A stretch of DNA of 64,000 nucleotides from Superficieibacter sp. 1612_C1 (GTDB taxonomy: Bacteria; Pseudomonadota; Gammaproteobacteria; Enterobacterales; Enterobacteriaceae), in assembly GCF_015234305.1 (NCBI RefSeq), contig NZ_JADGMI010000001.1, forward strand, positions 434,001 through 498,000. Direction: 5' to 3'. This document shows, piece by piece, positions 28,903 through 39,342 of this stretch. Position 1 is the stretch's first letter; the number at the start of each line of letters is the position of its first letter. The position numbers were made by a program, and so were the translations under genes. Under the pieces are notes generated by a model that was not told the DNA's origin, ran no database searches, and saw only the letters and a list, made by a program, of their open reading frames with translations.

Positions 28903-28953
28903 AACCGTCCGTGGATATCGGGGCGACCACCGGGTTGGGCCTCCCTCCGGGAA
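28903..28953 (+). repeat. 51-bp dispersed repeat, copy 2
   Basis: Identical over 51 bases to 12779-12829, same orientation. The flanks differ, though both copies are followed a little later by a cagccgtctgac-like motif (here cagacggctgac). It begins 10 bases after the pgm terminator. Confidence 0.85.
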
Positions 28954-28989
28954 GCATTCAGACGGCTGACAAACGTTATGCCGTGCACT

Positions 28990-29142
28990 TATGCCTGGCG
29001 GCGCTTCGCTTGCACAGGCCTACGGATTGCGAATAACGTGTTGATATTGATGGTTTTCGTAAATCGACGGGAATTGAATAACATATTGATATCGTTGGGT
29101 TTTCGTAGGCCGGGTAAGGCGAAGCCGCCACCCGGCAAAGCG
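28990..29142. repeat. Composite REP module (copy B)
   Basis: Begins tggcggcgcttcgcttgcacagg, continues with a linker aataacgtgttgatattgatgg, repeats a variant of that linker (aataacatattgatatcg), and ends with an inverted REP (gtaggccgggtaaggcg...). Compared with copy A (21105-21207, inverted) it has one extra linker unit of about 50 bp. Confidence 0.8.
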
Positions 29143-29180
29143 GCGCACATACTCGCAAAACCAGGTTCTTCACCAACCGT

Positions 29181-29202
29181 AAAGGCTCCCGCAGGAGCCT
29201 TT
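29181..29202 (-). terminator. Terminator of potE
   Basis: AAAGGCTCC/GGAGCCTTT stem after the potE stop, with only a short T stretch on the minus strand. Confidence 0.75.
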
Positions 29203-29215
29203 CCTCTTCATCCCC

Positions 29216-30529
29216 TTACCCGTGCTTATTCTTCAGTTCAAACCTCGGCGACACCAGACCGTACAGCGTCCAGCCCATAAAGGTAACTATCGCACCGTAC
29301 AGCATCGCTTCCTCTCCCGAGGAGTAGAGCGCGTAAAAGCTATACACCGCGCCGATAAATGCCACCACGTTTGCCGCCTTTGCCTTACGCGGATCGACTT
29401 TCGCGACCTTCTGAATAATCACCAGCGCCGCCATCGACAGGATATAGGGGATGATATTGGTCACCACCGCCAGATTGACCAGCACATTAAACTGACTGTT
29501 CAGCGACGGGCTGATAGTCATCAGTGACAGTCCGCTCTGGAAAATCACAATCGCCAGCATCCCCTGAATCGGCGCGTCGGCTTTACTGAGGCGCGAGAAG
29601 ATCTTCGGGAAATAGCCTTCGTCGGCAGAGGATTTAAACACCTGAGCAATGGTAAACTGCCAGCCGAGCAGGGAGCCGCAGCACGACATCACCATTAGTC
29701 CCATGATGATTTTACCGACGCCTGGCGTAAACATCTGGGCAAACGCCACGCCGAACGGGGCGGTGGAGTGGGCGAGATCCATATTCGGCACAATCCCGGC
29801 AATCACGTTGGTCGAGACGATGTAAATCACCGCCGCGCCAAGCGTACCGCCGAGAACGGCAATAGGCACGTTACGCTCCGGATTTTCCACGACGTCGGTA
29901 TTCGCACAGGCGGATTCCAGCCCGAGAAACGCCCACAGCGTCATGGCGATGGAGGACCCCACCGCGCTGAAGAACGGCACGTTATGCGGATTCCACGACG
30001 CCGCGTACAGCGATGGGCTGAACCAGAACCAGCCAATCAGGCACAACCCTACCACCGGGATAATCACCCCCCAGACGGTGATGCTACTAATCTGCCCGGT
30101 GATGCGCGCGCCGCCGAAATTGGCTACCGTACAAATCCATAACACGCCGATGGTTGCCAGGCCAATCTGCACCGGGCTGAGGGATAATCCCAGCAGCTCA
30201 GTACCGTAACCCACTGCCGAAATGGCAATCGCGACGTTGGCAATCAGCAGCGACACACCGTAGGTATAGTTGGCCATAAAGTTGCCGGACTTGCCGAAGG
30301 CATACTCGGCATAGCCGCCCATCCCGCCGGATTTGCGGCTGAACATCCCGCATTTGGCGAAGGCCCACGCCAGCGCCATGGAGCCAACGGCGGTGACCAG
30401 CCAGGAGATAATCGAAATGGTGCCCACCTCGGCCAGTTTGGTCGGCAGCATAATGATCCCGGAACCCATCATGTTGACCATCGTCAAAATGGTGAGCTGG
30501 ACCACGCCCATTTTATTGGACTTGCTCAT
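29216..30529 (-). CDS. potE: Putrescine-ornithine antiporter PotE
   Basis: 437-aa APC-family inner-membrane transporter with about 12 helices, exchanging putrescine for ornithine. The N-terminus MSKSNKMGVVQLTILTMVNMMGSGII and C-terminus SPRFELKNKHG match E. coli (439 aa). The ATG at 30529 overlaps the speF stop (ATGA), so it is translated from the speFL-speF-potE mRNA. Together with SpeF it gives acid resistance by consuming a proton and exporting putrescine. Confidence 0.96.
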   Translation of the reverse strand: MSKSNKMGVVQLTILTMVNMMGSGIIMLPTKLAEVGTISIISWLVTAVGSMALAWAFAKCGMFSRKSGGMGGYAEYAFGKSGNFMANYTYGVSLLIANVAIAISAVGYGTELLGLSLSPVQIGLATIGVLWICTVANFGGARITGQISSITVWGVIIPVVGLCLIGWFWFSPSLYAASWNPHNVPFFSAVGSSIAMTLWAFLGLESACANTDVVENPERNVPIAVLGGTLGAAVIYIVSTNVIAGIVPNMDLAHSTAPFGVAFAQMFTPGVGKIIMGLMVMSCCGSLLGWQFTIAQVFKSSADEGYFPKIFSRLSKADAPIQGMLAIVIFQSGLSLMTISPSLNSQFNVLVNLAVVTNIIPYILSMAALVIIQKVAKVDPRKAKAANVVAFIGAVYSFYALYSSGEEAMLYGAIVTFMGWTLYGLVSPRFELKNKHG

Positions 30530-32724
30530 AATTGTTCTCCTTTCAGCAGCGTGGAGGAGGCTTTCTCCGGCGTAATGACGTTGCACCACACCTGTTTGCG
30601 GCCATCCTGCTCCTGGATATAGACGCCCTGTAATTCCGGCGCAAAACCCGGCAGAAGATTAATGCCTTCTTCGAGCGCGCTGAAGTAACGCAACACCGCG
30701 CCACCCCAGATCTCCCCCGGCACGACGCACAGCACGCCCGGCGGGTAAGGGAGCGCACCTTCTGCCGCAATGCGACCTTCAGCGTCCTGCAAGCGCACCA
30801 GTTCAACCTGACCGCGAAGGTAGGCGTAGTTGGCTTCCTGAGGATTCAGGCTGACGCGCGGGAAATGCGCCTTGCGGAACATCTCTTTTTGCAGCTGCTT
30901 CACATTATGCCGGGCGTAGAGGTCGTGCATTTCCTGGCAAAGCTGGCGCAGAGAATAATCCGCGTAGCGATCCTGATACTGACGATACAGTGACGGCAGC
31001 ACCTCTCGTAACGGCGCGTCGGTCTCCAGCAATTTTTCAAAACGTACTAACAACGCCACCAGCTGTTGTAGCTTGGCCATGTCCTCCGCCGGGGTCAGCA
31101 GGAACAAAATGGAGTTGAGATCGCATTTTTCCGGCACAACGCCATTTTCACGCAGGAAGTTGGCGAGAATCGTGGCGGGCACGCCGAACGACTCGTACTC
31201 GCCGCTGGCGGTGTTGATGCCAGGCGTGGTCAGCAGCAGTTTGCAGGGATCTACAAAATATTGGTGGTCGGCGTACCCCTCAAAGGCGTGCCAGTGTTCG
31301 CCCGGCACAAAGTGGAAGAAACGCAGGTCGCAGGCAATGTCGGAGGTCGGCCAGTGTTGCCACGCTTTTCCATCTACCTGTTCAGGCACGAACGGGCGAA
31401 TATGCTGACAGTTTTCGAGGATCAGCTTGCGCGCGTCGATCCCCTGGGTTACGCAGTCCATCCACATATTTCGTCCGCACTGGCCCTCGTGCATCTGTGC
31501 ATTAATGTCCAGGGCGGCAAAGAGCGGATAAAACGGGCTGGTGGAGGCGTGCATCATAAAGGCGTTATTCAGGCGTTTATGCGGAACGTAGCGCGGCTGG
31601 CCTTTAATGTGGCGGTCCTTTTTATGGATTTGTGACGTCTGGGAGAAGCCGGCCTGCTGTTTATGCACCGATTGGGTCACCAGAATACCCGGATCGTTTT
31701 CATTCAGCTCCAGCAGCAGCGGCGAGCAGTCCGCCATCATCGGGATAAATTGCTCATACCCGACCCACGCGGAGTCGAACAGGATGTAGTCGCAAAGATG
31801 ACCAATTTTATCCACCACCTGACGGGCGTTATAAATGGTGCCGTCGTAGGTGCCCAACTGGATCACCGCCAGGCGGAATGGTCGCGCGTCACGGGCGTGC
31901 TGCGGCGCGACTTCGGCGATCAGCTCGCGCAGGTAGCGTTCTTCAAAACAGTGCGCATCGATGCCGCCGATAAAGCCATACGGATTACGGGCGGTTTCGA
32001 GATACACCGGCGTTGCGCCTGCCTGCAACAGGGCACCATGATGGTTCGATTTATGGTTATTGCGGTCGAACAGCACCAAATCCCCCGGCGTTAGTAATGC
32101 ATTCAGCACCACTTTGTTTGCCGATGAGGTACCGTTGAGGACGAAATAGGTTTTATCGGCGTTATACACGCTGGCCGCATGCTGTTGCGCCGCGCAGGGT
32201 GCGCCTTCGTGGATCAATAAATCGCCCATCGCCACATCGGCATTACAGAGATCCGAGCGGAACAGCGTTTCGCCAAAGAATTCGACAAACTGGTTGCCCG
32301 CCGGATGGCGGCGGAAAAATTCGCCACCCTGATGACCGGGGCAGTCAAAGGCGCTGTTGCCCTGGTTCACGTAGTCTACCAGGGCACGGAAGAAGGGCGG
32401 GCGCAGTTGCGTTTCATATTTTTGCGCGGCGGCTTCGAGCTGGCGACCATAGTAGTCATTGCGGGTTTCATCGTATTCAAATACACCCTGAATGCGTGCC
32501 AGATATTCTGCCGGCACCCGTTCATCGTTATTTATGGCAATAAATACCGGGAGGTGATAACCGGTAGCGTCGATCTCATCAAGTTTCCCCGCTTCTACCT
32601 CGTCGATGGTTAAAACTACGGCAGCAACATTAATAAAGTGGGTTTCAGTAGTATTGACAATATCGCGCTGGGTACAAAAACAGTCAGGGCAGGCACGGCT
32701 AACGGCAATTTTTAATTGAGACAT
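30526..32724 (-). CDS. speF: Inducible ornithine decarboxylase SpeF
   Basis: 732-aa fold-type I PLP decarboxylase, same length as E. coli, converting ornithine to putrescine and CO2. An N-terminal wing domain (1 to about 105) precedes the PLP core with the Schiff-base Lys in TQSVHKQQAGFSQTSQIHKKD and a large C-terminal domain. A 255-nt leader separates it from the regulatory peptide gene speFL, and potE overlaps its stop. Expression should depend on ornithine sensing by SpeFL. Confidence 0.97.
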   Translation of the reverse strand: MSQLKIAVSRACPDCFCTQRDIVNTTETHFINVAAVVLTIDEVEAGKLDEIDATGYHLPVFIAINNDERVPAEYLARIQGVFEYDETRNDYYGRQLEAAAQKYETQLRPPFFRALVDYVNQGNSAFDCPGHQGGEFFRRHPAGNQFVEFFGETLFRSDLCNADVAMGDLLIHEGAPCAAQQHAASVYNADKTYFVLNGTSSANKVVLNALLTPGDLVLFDRNNHKSNHHGALLQAGATPVYLETARNPYGFIGGIDAHCFEERYLRELIAEVAPQHARDARPFRLAVIQLGTYDGTIYNARQVVDKIGHLCDYILFDSAWVGYEQFIPMMADCSPLLLELNENDPGILVTQSVHKQQAGFSQTSQIHKKDRHIKGQPRYVPHKRLNNAFMMHASTSPFYPLFAALDINAQMHEGQCGRNMWMDCVTQGIDARKLILENCQHIRPFVPEQVDGKAWQHWPTSDIACDLRFFHFVPGEHWHAFEGYADHQYFVDPCKLLLTTPGINTASGEYESFGVPATILANFLRENGVVPEKCDLNSILFLLTPAEDMAKLQQLVALLVRFEKLLETDAPLREVLPSLYRQYQDRYADYSLRQLCQEMHDLYARHNVKQLQKEMFRKAHFPRVSLNPQEANYAYLRGQVELVRLQDAEGRIAAEGALPYPPGVLCVVPGEIWGGAVLRYFSALEEGINLLPGFAPELQGVYIQEQDGRKQVWCNVITPEKASSTLLKGEQL

Positions 32725-32979
32725 AATAAACTCTTTATTTTAGATAATAGTGTTCCCTCAATTTCCTGAGCAGGAAATTGATCGCGCCGGAAAAAAAGCA
32801 ATAGTTACCCGCTGATGAAATATCAGTAATATGCTTTTTTTAAGATGACATAAACCCTGCCAGTCCGGGGGCTGGCAATGCAGGATTTAGCTAAGGCGAG
32901 CGCTGTCTGCTACAGGTAACGTCCTGTATTACAGAGATTTCAGGAAAGTTGCTATGCTGAAGCGCCCGAGGTCAGAAGA

Positions 32980-33084
32980 CTATCGGGCGTTGAAGAAATG
33001 AAAGTCAAAACTATTGCGGTGGGCAAACATCATAATATGTGTTGTCCGCCTGATATGTGGCATAATTCGGCTATTGTTTTCCAT
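32980..33084 (-). CDS. speFL: Ornithine-sensing leader peptide SpeFL
   Basis: 34-codon ORF beginning MENNSRIMPHIRRTTHIM, continuing MFAHRNSFDFHFFNAR and ending TAG. It corresponds nearly residue for residue to E. coli SpeFL. In E. coli and Salmonella the nascent peptide binds ornithine in the ribosome exit tunnel, stalls termination and prevents Rho from ending transcription before speF. A CGCCCGA/TCGGGCG stem spans the end of the ORF (about 32961-32987). The ORF is seen; the mechanism is from the homologue. Confidence 0.92.
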   Translation of the reverse strand: MENNSRIMPHIRRTTHIMMFAHRNSFDFHFFNAR

Positions 33085-33343
33085 AATAATCACCATTCAT
33101 GAGTCAATTGAAGGTATGCTCATTTTATCCAGAAAAAAGCCTTTAACTGTGAAGCGGATCACCAAAATCCGATCTATCCAGAAATAATTACCCACGTTTT
33201 ATGCATATTGGCTGATAAATATTATTTGTGTAAATGGGTTGTGAATAATATGTAATTACTTTTATTTTAATAAATCTTTTCGCCAGCCAAAATAATTGCC
33301 GGAAAAAGAGGGTGATAAATAAGAGGGGAAAATGAATAGTTAT
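33085..33343. other. AT-rich speFL upstream region
   Basis: Lies between the kdpE stop and speFL. It should contain the speF promoter, but I could not pick out a convincing -35/-10 pair. No other gene seen. Confidence 0.5.
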
Positions 33344-34030
33344 TCAAAACATAAAACGATAGCCAATGCCGGTTTCCGTTAATAAATGGCGGGGGCGGGC
33401 CGGATCGACCTCTACTTTCTGGCGTAAATGCCCCATATAAATGCGCAAATAGTGACTATGTTCGACGGCGTTGGGTCCCCAGACCTGGTTTAATAGCTGA
33501 CGCTGGGTTAATACTTTTCCGGCATTGTTAAGCAACACCGCCAGCAGGCGGAATTCAATTGGCGTCAGATGGACCTCTTCACCGTCACGTAAAATTCGCC
33601 GTGCGGCCAGGTCGACCACCATTGCGCCAAATGCCACCTGCGGTTCATTTTTTTGCCCGCTGGCGTGGCGAGGCAGCGCTACCCGCAGGCGGGCCTGCAA
33701 TTCCCCGATCCCAAAAGGCTTACTGAGATAATCATCGGCACCTGCATCAAGGGCGTCGATTTTGTCCGCCTCTTCAGTGCGTGCCGAGAGCACGATAATC
33801 GGCATCTGGCTCCACAGCCGGACTTCACGAATAAAATCGATGCCGTCGCCGTCCGGCAGCCCGAGGTCGAGGATGGTCAGGTCCGGTTTACGGCTGGCGG
33901 CTTCGAGCAGGCCGCGCTGGAGGGTATCGGCTTCATATACGCGCAGCCCGTCCGCTTCCAGCGCGGTGCGCAGAAAACGGCGAATCGCCTGTTCATCTTC
34001 AATAATTAAAACGTTAATTACAGTGCTCAT
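33344..34030 (-). CDS. kdpE: Response regulator KdpE
   Basis: 228-aa OmpR-type regulator (E. coli 225) activating kdpFABC under potassium limitation. Receiver domain with phospho-acceptor D55 (LTILDLGLPDG) and conserved Lys in YLSKPFG; C-terminal winged helix (VHLTPIEFRLLAVLLNNAGKVLTQRQLL). The ATG at 34030 lies inside the kdpD 3' end (17-nt overlap), showing coupling; a longer N-terminal extension is not conserved. Confidence 0.96.
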   Translation of the reverse strand: MSTVINVLIIEDEQAIRRFLRTALEADGLRVYEADTLQRGLLEAASRKPDLTILDLGLPDGDGIDFIREVRLWSQMPIIVLSARTEEADKIDALDAGADDYLSKPFGIGELQARLRVALPRHASGQKNEPQVAFGAMVVDLAARRILRDGEEVHLTPIEFRLLAVLLNNAGKVLTQRQLLNQVWGPNAVEHSHYLRIYMGHLRQKVEVDPARPRHLLTETGIGYRFMF

Positions 34031-36695
34031 CAAATTCCTCAAGCCGGGGTGCCGCGTCCTGCGGTAGGGTAACACGAAAACAGGCTCCGCCCTGTGGACG
34101 GTTACTGGCGGTAAGCGTACCGCCGTGAACGCTGACGATGGCCTGACAAATTGCCAGTCCTAATCCCACGCCGGGAATGGCTGACTCCTTCATGCCGCGG
34201 GCAAACTTATCGAAAATACGCTTTTCCTGCCCGGCAGGAATGCCAGGCCCACTATCCCACACCTCCAGTACCAGTTGTGCATCCTCCAGCCAGGCGTTAA
34301 GACCGATTTGCGCCCGTCGTCCGGCATATTTGAGGGCGTTTTCCAGTAAATTAATCAGCACCCGCTCAAACAGCGGACCGTCAACATGGATAAGTGTCAA
34401 CGGCTCGCAAAGCGCCAGGTCAATGGGACGGCTGCCCGGCTCAAGGCTTTGAAGTGCGCTGCCGACCACTTCCTCCAGCGTCAGCCACTCTTTCTTAAGA
34501 TTAAAGCCGCCAGACTGGATGCGCGCCATATCCAGCAGGTTATTGACCAGCCGCGTGGTGTTCAGCACGTGCTGGCGAATTTCACTGGCTTGCGGCGCGT
34601 GCTTCGAACCTTCACTGGCCAGATCGAGGGTCAGGATTTCCGCCTGACCAAACAGCACCGTCAGCGGCGTGCGCAAATCATGCGAAAGTGCCGCAAGCAG
34701 GGCATTACGCACGCTCTCACGCTCGCTCGCCAGCCGCGCCTGTTGTTCACTGGCGGTCAGCGCCAGACGTTCCAGCGCGCTGGCAATCAGTAGCGTAAAA
34801 GTTTCCAGCAGCCGTTGTTGTTCCGGGATCATCAACTGACGCAGGCTACCCGGCTCCACGATCACCAGCCCGTGCGTCCGGCTGGCGCTTTTCAGCGGCA
34901 GAATTTGGTACGGTACGCCGGGCAGGGTATCGGTGCCGGCTCCGGCGGGCTGGCCGCGATCGTAGCTCCAGCGGGCAATCGCCTCGTCCCAGGGCGTAAT
35001 GCCGGGCTGCGGCGTCAGCGGCATCAGCCGGGCCTCAGCGTCGGGAAGTAACAGCTGACTGCGGGCCTGAAAGGTGGACTGTATAAACTGCTCGCCGATG
35101 GTCGCAATATCCTCCGCGCTGCGACTGACCGCGAGCCGCCGCGACATCTCATACAGATGACGGGTACGCTGCTCACGATAGCGCGCCACCCGCGCCTGGT
35201 AGCGCATTCCCGCCGTCAGATTACCGATCACCAGCCCGACAATCAGCATCACGATAAAGGTCAGAATATACTGCACGTCTGAGACGGCGAGGGTGCCGTG
35301 CGGGGCGATGAAAAACAGATCGAAGCTGACCACATTCACCACGGTCGCCAGTACCGACGGCCAGCGTCCGTAGCGCAGAGCGACCAGCACCACCGCCAGC
35401 AGATAAATCATCACCAGGTTGGTGGGATCGAACGCCGTGAGCCACTGCATTGCCATCAGCGTGATCCCGGCGCACAGCACGAGCGCGACAACGCAGCCCT
35501 CAAACTGAACGCGCCAGCGTTCCAGCAACGAACGCGTATCGCTGGCGCGTGGCGGCGTAGCGGGAGGGTCATCCAGCGCGACAATCACTAAATCTAAATC
35601 CGGCGCGTGGCAGGCCAGTCGCCCGGCAAAAGAGTCGCCCTGCCACCAGCGACGGCGGGTTTGCCGCCCCAGCACGATCTTGCCAAGATTGTGCTCGCGG
35701 GCATAACGCAGGACCGCTTTCTCTTCCGACGGATCGGCGAGGGTCGCGGTCTCCGCCCCCAGCTCCTGCGCCAGCCGCAGCGCGTTGAGGATCGCCTGGC
35801 GCTGGGCACGTGCAAGACGGTGCAGACGGGGCGTTTCGACATACACCGCATGCCAGACGCTACCGAGTTTTGCCGCCAGACGCGCGGCGGTGCGCACCAG
35901 CTTTTCGCTGCCGGTCTGATGACCGATACACAGCAAAATGGCATCGCGGGTATGCCACACCTTTTCCTGCCCCTGATGTTCCCGCCAGACCCGCATCTGG
36001 TCATCAACACGGTCGGCGGTGCGGCGCAGGGCCAGCTCGCGCAGGGCGTAAAGGTTGCCTTTACGAAAGAAGTTTTCAATCGCCCGTTCAGCCTGCCCGG
36101 CAAGGTAAACTTTTCCCTCGTGCAGACGCTGGCGCAGATCGTCGGGAGGCAGATCGACCAGCACGACGTCATCGGCGGCGTCGAACACCGGATCGGGTAC
36201 GGTTTCCCGCACCTGAATGCCGGTGACGCCGCTGACCACGTCGTTCAGACTTTCCAGATGCTGCACATTGAGGGTGGTAAAGACATCGATGCCCGCCTCA
36301 AGCAGTTCCTCAACATCCTGCCAGCGCCGGGGATGACGCGAGCCGGGCGCATTACTGTGCGCCAGTTCATCCATCAGAATCAGGGCCGGACGCCGTGCCA
36401 GCGCCGCATCCAGATCAAACTCCTGCACCTTGCGCCCACGATGGGTGAGGGAGCGCGGAGCCAGTACCGTCAGCCCGTCAAGCATCGCTGCCGTCTCTTT
36501 ACGCCCGTGCGTCTCCACCACGCCCGCCACAATATCCCGCCCCTGAGCGCGCAGACGCTGCGCCTCTGCCAGCATTGCCCAGGTTTTCCCCACCCCCGCG
36601 CAGGCACCAAAAAAAATCTTCAGCTTGCCCCGGTGCGCGGTGGCAGTTTGTTCCAGCAGCCGATCGGGATCGGGACGCTGCGGCTCGTCGGTCAT
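34014..36695 (-). CDS. kdpD: Sensor histidine kinase KdpD
   Basis: 893-aa potassium-sensing kinase. The N-terminal KdpD domain has a Walker A loop [15 protein letters not shown] (about residue 30) and a USP-like domain (about 250-370); four membrane helices cluster at about 400-500 ([19 protein letters not shown] onward), followed by a GAF-type region, HisKA with the H-box [10 protein letters not shown] and HATPase. Overlaps kdpC by ATGA at its start and kdpE at its end. Confidence 0.97.
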   Translation of the reverse strand: MTDEPQRPDPDRLLEQTATAHRGKLKIFFGACAGVGKTWAMLAEAQRLRAQGRDIVAGVVETHGRKETAAMLDGLTVLAPRSLTHRGRKVQEFDLDAALARRPALILMDELAHSNAPGSRHPRRWQDVEELLEAGIDVFTTLNVQHLESLNDVVSGVTGIQVRETVPDPVFDAADDVVLVDLPPDDLRQRLHEGKVYLAGQAERAIENFFRKGNLYALRELALRRTADRVDDQMRVWREHQGQEKVWHTRDAILLCIGHQTGSEKLVRTAARLAAKLGSVWHAVYVETPRLHRLARAQRQAILNALRLAQELGAETATLADPSEEKAVLRYAREHNLGKIVLGRQTRRRWWQGDSFAGRLACHAPDLDLVIVALDDPPATPPRASDTRSLLERWRVQFEGCVVALVLCAGITLMAMQWLTAFDPTNLVMIYLLAVVLVALRYGRWPSVLATVVNVVSFDLFFIAPHGTLAVSDVQYILTFIVMLIVGLVIGNLTAGMRYQARVARYREQRTRHLYEMSRRLAVSRSAEDIATIGEQFIQSTFQARSQLLLPDAEARLMPLTPQPGITPWDEAIARWSYDRGQPAGAGTDTLPGVPYQILPLKSASRTHGLVIVEPGSLRQLMIPEQQRLLETFTLLIASALERLALTASEQQARLASERESVRNALLAALSHDLRTPLTVLFGQAEILTLDLASEGSKHAPQASEIRQHVLNTTRLVNNLLDMARIQSGGFNLKKEWLTLEEVVGSALQSLEPGSRPIDLALCEPLTLIHVDGPLFERVLINLLENALKYAGRRAQIGLNAWLEDAQLVLEVWDSGPGIPAGQEKRIFDKFARGMKESAIPGVGLGLAICQAIVSVHGGTLTASNRPQGGACFRVTLPQDAAPRLEEFDEHCN

Positions 36696-37270
36696 TTATT
36701 ATCCTTTACCCCATCGAGGGCAATATTCAGCTCAACAATATTTACCACAGGTTGACCGAGAAAGCTGAACAGCGGTTTTTGCGTGGCGTGGTCAATCAGC
36801 GGCGCGATCTGTTCAACCGATAAATGACGCGCTTTAGCCACGCGCGGCAGTTGCCAGAGGACGGCCTGCGGCGTGAGGTTGTTATCCAGACCGCTGGCGG
36901 AGGCGGTGACCAGTTCGGTCGGCACCGCGCCAGCCGCGTCCGGGTTTTCCGCTCGCAGCGTTTTAACTCGCTCAGCAATGACGCTATCCTGCGCCGGATT
37001 GCTCACCGCAAGGTTGCTGCCGCCGGATGCTTCGGGGTTATATGGCCTCTCCGCCGTTGCCGACGGGCGACCGTGAAAATAATCAGGCCGGGTAAAATTC
37101 TGGCCGATCAGATAAGAGCCGCGCACGCCATTTTCATCCTCAATAAGCGAGCCGTTAGCGCGGTCGCTAAACCACCATTGACCCAGCGTGGAGGTCAGTA
37201 GCGGATACACGCCGCCGGTCAGCACGGTTAAAAAAATCATCAACGAAAATGCAGGACGTAACAGAGTCAT
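36692..37270 (-). CDS. kdpC: K+-transporting ATPase subunit KdpC
   Basis: 192-aa subunit (E. coli 190) with one N-terminal membrane helix ([20 protein letters not shown]) and a periplasmic domain ([21 protein letters not shown]). It stabilises the KdpFABC complex. The ATG at 37270 follows GAGG by five bases; an in-frame GTG six bases upstream is less likely. Seven bases separate it from kdpB. Confidence 0.95.
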   Translation of the reverse strand: MTLLRPAFSLMIFLTVLTGGVYPLLTSTLGQWWFSDRANGSLIEDENGVRGSYLIGQNFTRPDYFHGRPSATAERPYNPEASGGSNLAVSNPAQDSVIAERVKTLRAENPDAAGAVPTELVTASASGLDNNLTPQAVLWQLPRVAKARHLSVEQIAPLIDHATQKPLFSFLGQPVVNIVELNIALDGVKDNK

Positions 37271-37277
37271 ATTCACC

Positions 37278-39326
37278 TCACGCCAGACCCAGCAGGGTCA
37301 GCAACAGATCGATAAGCTTAATGCCAACAAAAGGCACAATCAGACCACCCAGACCGTAGATCCATAAATTGCGCCGCAGCATGGCAGAGGCGGACAGCGG
37401 CTTATAACTGACGCCACGCAGCGCCAGCGGAATTAGAAAGACAATAATCAGCGCGTTAAAAATCACCGCGCTGAGGATGGCGGAGGTGGGGGAGTGCAGG
37501 TGCATAATATTCAGCACGCCAACCTGCGGCCAGGTGGCAACGAACGCCGCCGGGATAATGGCAAAATACTTCGCCACATCGTTTGCCAGGCTGAAGGTAG
37601 TCAGCGAACCACGGGTCATCAGCATCTGTTTACCGATATGCACCACTTCAATCAGTTTGGTGGGGTTGGAGTCCAGATCCACCATATTGCCCGCTTCTTT
37701 TGCCGCCTGGGTGCCGGAGTTCATCGCCACCGCCACATCAGCCTGGGCCAGCGCCGGGGCGTCGTTGGTGCCGTCCCCGGTCATGGCAACCAGACGACCC
37801 TCTGCCTGATACTGGCGGATCAAGGCCAGCTTCGCCTCCGGCGTGGCTTCCGCGAGGAAATCATCCACCCCGGCTTCGGCTGCAATAGCGGCGGCGGTCA
37901 GGCTGTTGTCACCGGTGATCATCACCGTCTTGATCCCCATCTCCCGCAGGCGGGCGAAACGCGCTTTAATGCCGCCTTTAACGATGTCTTTCAACGCGAT
38001 GACGCCCAGTACCCGCGCACCTTCCGCCACTACCAGCGGTGTAGAACCCTGACGGGCGACCTCTTCAACGTTGCGCTCAACGTCTGCCGGAAACTGTCCG
38101 CCATTGCTTTCCACATGGCGGCGAATAGCCTCTACGGAACCTTTGCGGATCGCACGGTTATCAACGTTAATCCCGCTCATTCTGGTTTGGGCCGTAAACG
38201 GAATAAACGTGGCGTGCAGAGACTGGATGTCACGCTCGCGCAGATTGAAGCGCTGTTTTGCCAGCACCACGATACTGCGGCCTTCCGGGGTTTCATCGGC
38301 CAGCGAGCTGAGCTGGGCCGCGTCAGCCAGCGTTTTCTCCTCCACGCCCAGCGCAGGAATAAACGCCGACGCCTGCCGGTTACCGAGCGTAATGGTGCCG
38401 GTTTTATCCAGCAGCAGGACATCCACGTCGCCCGCCGCTTCTACCGCGCGTCCGCTGGTGGCGATGACATTAGCGCCCAGCATCCGGCTCATCCCGGCAA
38501 TGCCGATGGCCGAAAGCAGACCGCCGATGGTGGTCGGGATCAGACACACCAGCAGGGCAATCAGCGCGGTCACGCTCACCGGTTCGCCTGCATATGCCGA
38601 GAAAGGCCACAGTGTCGCAGTCGCCAGCAGGAACACGATGGTCAGGGCGATCAGTAAAATGGTCAGCGCAATCTCGTTGGGGGTTTTACGCCGCTGCGCA
38701 CCTTCCACCATCGCAATCATCCGATCCAGAAAGGTTTCGCCCGGATTGACGCTGCATTCGATCACCAGCCAGTCGGAGAGAATACGCGTTCCGCCAGTAA
38801 CCGAGGCAAAATCACCGCCGGATTCGCGGATCACCGGTGCGGATTCGCCGGTGATCGCGCTTTCATCCACCGAGGCACCGCCTTCAATCACTTCGCCATC
38901 GCAGGGGATGATGTCACCGGCGTCGACCCGCACGATATCGCCTTTACGCAGACTGGCGGCCGGAACGCGTTCACCGTCGGCATCATGCGTTGAGCCGTGA
39001 AGTTTCCAGGCAAATGCCGTTTTCTGCACCCCTTTCAGGCTGCTGGCCTGCGCTTTACTGCGTCCTTCGGCCATCGCTTCTGCTACGTTGGCGAACAGCA
39101 CCGTAAACCACAGCCACAGGCTAATGGCGGCGGTAAAGCGCCAGTCGCCCGACGACAGGCCCATCAGCATGGCGATAGCGAGTCCGGAGGTGAGTACGCT
39201 ACCCACCCAGACGATAAACATGACCGGGTTGCGAAGCTGAACATGCGGGCTTAATTTTTTTAGCGACTCAACGGCGGCTTGCCGCATCAGCGCAGGTTCG
39301 AATAACGCCTGTTTTTTGCGATTCAT
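37278..39326 (-). CDS. kdpB: K+-transporting P-type ATPase subunit KdpB
   Basis: 682-aa P-type ATPase that powers K+ uptake. Actuator motif TGES ([10 protein letters not shown]), phosphorylation motif DKTGTITLG and hinge [15 protein letters not shown] are intact. Adjacent ATGs at 39326 and 39329 are both possible; 39326 reproduces the E. coli length. It starts 17 bases after the kdpA stop, within the kdpFABC operon. Confidence 0.96.
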   Translation of the reverse strand: MNRKKQALFEPALMRQAAVESLKKLSPHVQLRNPVMFIVWVGSVLTSGLAIAMLMGLSSGDWRFTAAISLWLWFTVLFANVAEAMAEGRSKAQASSLKGVQKTAFAWKLHGSTHDADGERVPAASLRKGDIVRVDAGDIIPCDGEVIEGGASVDESAITGESAPVIRESGGDFASVTGGTRILSDWLVIECSVNPGETFLDRMIAMVEGAQRRKTPNEIALTILLIALTIVFLLATATLWPFSAYAGEPVSVTALIALLVCLIPTTIGGLLSAIGIAGMSRMLGANVIATSGRAVEAAGDVDVLLLDKTGTITLGNRQASAFIPALGVEEKTLADAAQLSSLADETPEGRSIVVLAKQRFNLRERDIQSLHATFIPFTAQTRMSGINVDNRAIRKGSVEAIRRHVESNGGQFPADVERNVEEVARQGSTPLVVAEGARVLGVIALKDIVKGGIKARFARLREMGIKTVMITGDNSLTAAAIAAEAGVDDFLAEATPEAKLALIRQYQAEGRLVAMTGDGTNDAPALAQADVAVAMNSGTQAAKEAGNMVDLDSNPTKLIEVVHIGKQMLMTRGSLTTFSLANDVAKYFAIIPAAFVATWPQVGVLNIMHLHSPTSAILSAVIFNALIIVFLIPLALRGVSYKPLSASAMLRRNLWIYGLGGLIVPFVGIKLIDLLLTLLGLA

Positions 39327-39342
39327 CATGTGTTCCACCGGC

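Larger units (their letters stand above)
28853..29215. other. pgm-potE intergenic region
   Basis: Between convergent genes. Holds the pgm terminator, the second copy of the 51-bp repeat, a composite REP module with an extra internal unit, and the potE terminator. No gene seen. Confidence 0.75.

Noticed and set aside
28891-29280. 129-codon ORF through the pgm-potE gap
   Set aside because: It crosses the 51-bp repeat, REP palindromes and the potE terminator; not a plausible gene.
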